Below are positions 4,911-7,312 of a DNA stretch of 7,312 nucleotides, in pieces. Position 1 is the first letter of the stretch, and the number at the start of each line of letters is the position of its first letter. Position numbers and translations under genes: made by a program. The notes beneath the pieces are model-generated. The model did no database searches. It had not been told where the DNA came from and saw only the letters and a program-made list of their open reading frames with translations. The DNA is from CAZLIC01 sp964559535 (GTDB taxonomy: Bacteria; Pseudomonadota; Alphaproteobacteria; Rhodobacterales; Rhodobacteraceae): positions 1 through 7,312 of the forward strand of contig CAZLIC010000134.1 of the NCBI GenBank assembly GCA_964559535.1. Direction: 5' to 3'.

Positions 4911-7223
4911 TCAGCCCTCGCGCTCCGGGTTAAACCGCAGCAGACGCAGGGCGTTTAGCGTCACAAGCACGGTTGCACCGGTGTCGGCGAGGATCGCGAT
5001 CCAGAGGCCGGTCAGACCAAAGACCGAGGTAACGAGGAACACCGCCTTCAGTCCAAGCGCGATGGTCACGTTCTGGCGGATGTTGGCCATCGCCGCGCGA
5101 GACAGGCGGATCGTGGCGGGAATGTCGGTCACCCGGTCGCGAAGAATGGCCGCATCGGCGGTTTCCAGCGCCACATCGGTGCCCGATCCCATCGCCACGC
5201 CAACGCTTGCCTGTTTCAGCGCGGGGGCGTCGTTGATGCCGTCGCCGATCATCATCACGCCGCCTTTACTTCCGATCTTGCGGATGTAGGCAAGCTTGTC
5301 CTCCGGCATCATGTCTGCCTCGAACTTCAGGCCGAGGCCTCCGGCAATTGCAGCGGCCGTGCGCGGGTTGTCCCCGGTCAGGATCACCGCAGTCACCCCC
5401 ATGGCCGTCAACTGGCGCACCGCGTCTTTCGCATCCGCACGCGGCTCGTCCCGCATGGCGATCAGACCGAGCGGGGCCTTCTCGCGGAACACGGCGACGG
5501 CGGTCTTGCCGTCCTCTTCAAAGATCGTTGCCTGCCGAAGGCTAAGGCCATCCAGCCCGCCATGCTCCATCGCGTAGCGGGGCGATGACACATAGGCCGC
5601 AGCGCCGCCCACGGTTGCAACAACGCCCTTGCCCATCAGCGCCTTTGCGTCTTGCGAGGGCAGCGCAGAAACGCCCGCGTCCTTGGCCTTGTTCAGGATC
5701 GCAATCGCCAGCGGGTGGCTTGAGCCGGTCTCGACGCCTGCCGCCACGGCCAGAAGTTCAGCTTCGGTGGTCGACCCGAACGGCACCACATCGGTCACCT
5801 GCGGGCGGCCATGGGTCAGCGTCCCGGTCTTGTCGAAGGTCACCACATCCACCTTCGCCGCCGCCTCGATCACGGCACCGCCCTTCATCAACAGCCCGCG
5901 CCGCGCCCCGGTGGACATAGCCGAGGCGATGGAGGCGGGGACCGAGATGACAAGCGCGCAAGGGCAGCCGATCAGCAAAAGGGCAAGGCCACGGTAAACC
6001 CAGGTGTCCCAGGGCTGGCCAAAGGCGAGCGGCGGCACCAGCACCACCAGCGCCGCGATGGCGACGATAGCGGGCATATACCAGCGGCTGAAGCGGTCGA
6101 TGAAGCGTTCGGTCGGCGCGCGCGCCTCTTCGGCCTCTTCGACAAGGCGGATGATGCGGGCGATGGTGTTGTCTTCGGGGCCTTTGGTCACCTTGACCCG
6201 CAGGGCCGCCTCGGTGTTGATTGCGCCGGCAAAAACCGCATCCCCAGGTCCGCGCGTCTTGGGCACGCTTTCCCCGGTGACCGGGCTTTCATCGACGCCC
6301 GAAGTGCCGTCCACGATCTCGCCATCGGCCGGAATCCGGTCACCTGGGCGGACAAGGACTGTCTGGCCCACAGACAGGCTTGCGGCTGGAACCTCGCGCG
6401 TGCTGTCACCTGTAACGAGTTGCGCCGTCTTCGGCACAAGATTGGCCAGCGCCCGGATCCCGTCTCGCGCCTTGCCGGCGGCCACGCCTTCCAGCACCTC
6501 GCCCACGGCGAAAAGAAACACCACCAGCGCCGCCTCTTCGGCAGCATTGATGAACAGCGCGCCGATGGCGGCGATGGTCATCAGGCTTTCGATGGTGAAG
6601 GGCTGACCCATCCGCAGCGCCGCAAAGGCGCGCTGCGCCACCGGGGCCACGCCGATCAAGCAAGCGGCAACGAAGGCCCACTTACCGATCTCGGGGGCAA
6701 GATACTCGATGACCCAGGCGGCACCCAGCAGCAGGGCGGTAAAGATGACCAGCTTGCCCTTGGCGGTCTGATACCAGCGCTTGCCCCGGTCGGCGGGGTC
6801 GTCATGAACGTGGCCGGGGCTGCCGTGGCCGCTATCGTCGCGCTTGGTGCTGACCGCATTAGGGCCGTGGTCGTGACCAGAATGATCGTGGCCAGCGGCG
6901 GCGTGGGCGGAGTGATCATGATCTTGATACATGTCGCTCTGCTCAGGTACGGATTGGGTCCCCGGCAAGACGAAGTCCTTCTTCGCACCGGCGGCGCGCG
7001 GCGCAATCTCATAGCCAAGCGCACGGACGGTCTTCTCGATCTTGTCCCGCCCGGTCTGTGCCTCATCCAGCGTCAGGCGCAGGCGTTCCGACATGATGCC
7101 AACCTCGACGCCGCTCACCCCGGGCAGGCGCGCCACCGCATCCTTGATCTTGGTCGCGCAGGACCCGCAGTCCATGCCCGTCACCGTCCAGTCACAGGAT
7201 GTTTCGCGTGCAGCTTCCGACAT
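4911..7223 (-). CDS. zntA: Zn/Cd/Pb-translocating P1B-type ATPase (ZntA/CadA type)
   Basis: This 770-aa ATPase exports thiophilic divalent metals from the cytoplasm. Domains in order: an HMA metal-binding domain with GMDCGSC (C19, C22); a His-rich linker with ten His between about 102 and 140; transmembrane helices from about 155; the actuator domain with TGES (316-319); the CPC metal site (C420-C422); the phosphorylation motif DKTGTLT (D464); the SSHP nucleotide site (H503); TGDN; and hinge GDGIND (660-665). N718, K726 and D747 in the last helices, including LADTGATV, match the P1B-2 pattern, with the same K-to-D spacing as E. coli ZntA, so Zn/Cd/Pb is favoured over Cu. I chose ATG 7223 because AGGAGG (7231-7236) lies 7 nt upstream; ATGs at 7229 and 7262 are too close to that site or to the promoter. 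It leads the six-gene cluster and is probably metal-induced. Zn, Cd and Pb cannot be told apart from sequence. Confidence 0.95.
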   Translation of the reverse strand: MSEAARETSCDWTVTGMDCGSCATKIKDAVARLPGVSGVEVGIMSERLRLTLDEAQTGRDKIEKTVRALGYEIAPRAAGAKKDFVLPGTQSVPEQSDMYQDHDHSAHAAAGHDHSGHDHGPNAVSTKRDDSGHGSPGHVHDDPADRGKRWYQTAKGKLVIFTALLLGAAWVIEYLAPEIGKWAFVAACLIGVAPVAQRAFAALRMGQPFTIESLMTIAAIGALFINAAEEAALVVFLFAVGEVLEGVAAGKARDGIRALANLVPKTAQLVTGDSTREVPAASLSVGQTVLVRPGDRIPADGEIVDGTSGVDESPVTGESVPKTRGPGDAVFAGAINTEAALRVKVTKGPEDNTIARIIRLVEEAEEARAPTERFIDRFSRWYMPAIVAIAALVVLVPPLAFGQPWDTWVYRGLALLLIGCPCALVISVPASIASAMSTGARRGLLMKGGAVIEAAAKVDVVTFDKTGTLTHGRPQVTDVVPFGSTTEAELLAVAAGVETGSSHPLAIAILNKAKDAGVSALPSQDAKALMGKGVVATVGGAAAYVSSPRYAMEHGGLDGLSLRQATIFEEDGKTAVAVFREKAPLGLIAMRDEPRADAKDAVRQLTAMGVTAVILTGDNPRTAAAIAGGLGLKFEADMMPEDKLAYIRKIGSKGGVMMIGDGINDAPALKQASVGVAMGSGTDVALETADAAILRDRVTDIPATIRLSRAAMANIRQNVTIALGLKAVFLVTSVFGLTGLWIAILADTGATVLVTLNALRLLRFNPEREG
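6804..6920 (-). other. Histidine-rich linker of the P-type ATPase
   Basis: Residues 102-140 lie between the HMA domain and the first transmembrane helix. They hold ten histidines, mostly as HDH or GH units spaced by Asp, Gly, Ala and Ser. Such stretches usually bind Zn(II) or Cd(II) loosely on the cytoplasmic side. The reading frame continues through it without a break. Confidence 0.8.
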
Positions 7224-7230
7224 CGTCATT

Positions 7231-7236
7231 CCTCCT
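7231..7236 (-). promoter_or_regulatory. Ribosome binding site deciding the start of the ATPase gene
   Basis: AGGAGG on the minus strand sits 7 nt before ATG 7223 and only 1 nt before ATG 7229. This makes 7223 the likely start. The in-frame ATG at 7262 would begin almost at the predicted transcription start and has no comparable site. Confidence 0.75.
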
Positions 7237-7271
7237 GCCGCTGAGCGGGCAGTTGCTTTCATCGAATCAGG

Positions 7272-7302
7272 AACCTAATGTCTCTAGCAACTATAGCTTC
7301 AA
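7272..7302 (-). promoter_or_regulatory. MerR-family style promoter of the metal ATPase operon
   Basis: Minus strand: -35 TTGAAG (7297-7302), 19-bp spacer, -10 TAGGTT (7272-7277). The spacer holds an imperfect dyad, GCTATAG-TTG-CTAGAGA (7281-7297), with 5 of 7 arm positions matching. A 19-20 bp spacer with a dyad inside is the hallmark of promoters activated by MerR-type regulators such as ZntR, CadR and PbrR. The leader to ATG 7223 would be about 40 nt. The elements are seen directly; the regulator class is inferred, and its gene is not in the window. Confidence 0.65.
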
Positions 7303-7312
7303 GGGGAATCTG

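Noticed and set aside
5811..7244. Long plus-strand open frame of 477 codons opposite the ATPase gene
   Set aside because: It is a mirror frame of a high-GC gene. The product is rich in Arg, Gly and His with no domain pattern, while the minus strand encodes a complete P-type ATPase.
7224..7262. Longer ATPase N-termini starting at 7262 or 7229
   Set aside because: 7262 is only a few bases from the predicted transcription start and has no ribosome site; 7229 is only 1 nt from the AGGAGG. ATG 7223 has ideal spacing.

Overview
The window looks like a high-GC alphaproteobacterial segment, most likely Rhodobacteraceae-like (for example Paracoccus or Rhodobacter relatives). I judge this from overall composition, GC-rich third codon positions and protein style; no marker gene fixes the taxon. 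Everything in it concerns divalent metals or the chemistry of the cell envelope. Eight protein genes fill almost the whole window. I see no transposase, integrase, tRNA, rRNA or CRISPR array.

Left block (about 129-2025): a divergent manganese pair. mntH, a Nramp-type Mn(II)/H+ symporter, reads leftwards. mntR, a DtxR/MntR-family Mn-sensing repressor, reads rightwards. The space between them carries an inverted repeat, GTTAG-N6-CTAAC, that overlaps the predicted -10 of mntH. This is the layout expected for Mn-dependent repression of uptake.

Right block (2032-7223, all on the minus strand, read from right to left): a tightly packed six-gene cluster. In transcription order it holds a P1B-2-type Zn/Cd/Pb-exporting ATPase (ZntA/CadA type), a membrane methyltransferase of the isoprenylcysteine/phospholipid methyltransferase type, a lipoprotein signal peptidase (LspA), a DsbB-type quinone-linked thiol oxidase, and two tandem DsbA-like oxidoreductases with CEAC active sites. 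Neighbouring genes are separated by 4 nt or overlap by 1 to 14 nt, so one transcript with translational coupling is likely. A MerR-family style promoter (19-bp spacer with an imperfect dyad inside it) lies just upstream of the ATPase, at the right edge of the window. The regulator gene itself is not visible and may lie divergently just beyond position 7312.

Working model (inference): thiophilic metal (Zn, Cd or Pb) switches on the ATPase, which pumps the ion out of the cytoplasm. The downstream genes then act in the envelope, where the exported metal would attack thiols: DsbB and the two DsbA-like proteins could restore disulfide formation, while LspA and the methyltransferase act on lipoproteins or lipids. 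LspA next to a P1B ATPase is known from lead-resistance (pbr) operons. The extension with a complete Dsb relay and a membrane methyltransferase is the most interesting feature here. The Mn uptake pair meets this cluster tail to tail, 6 nt apart.
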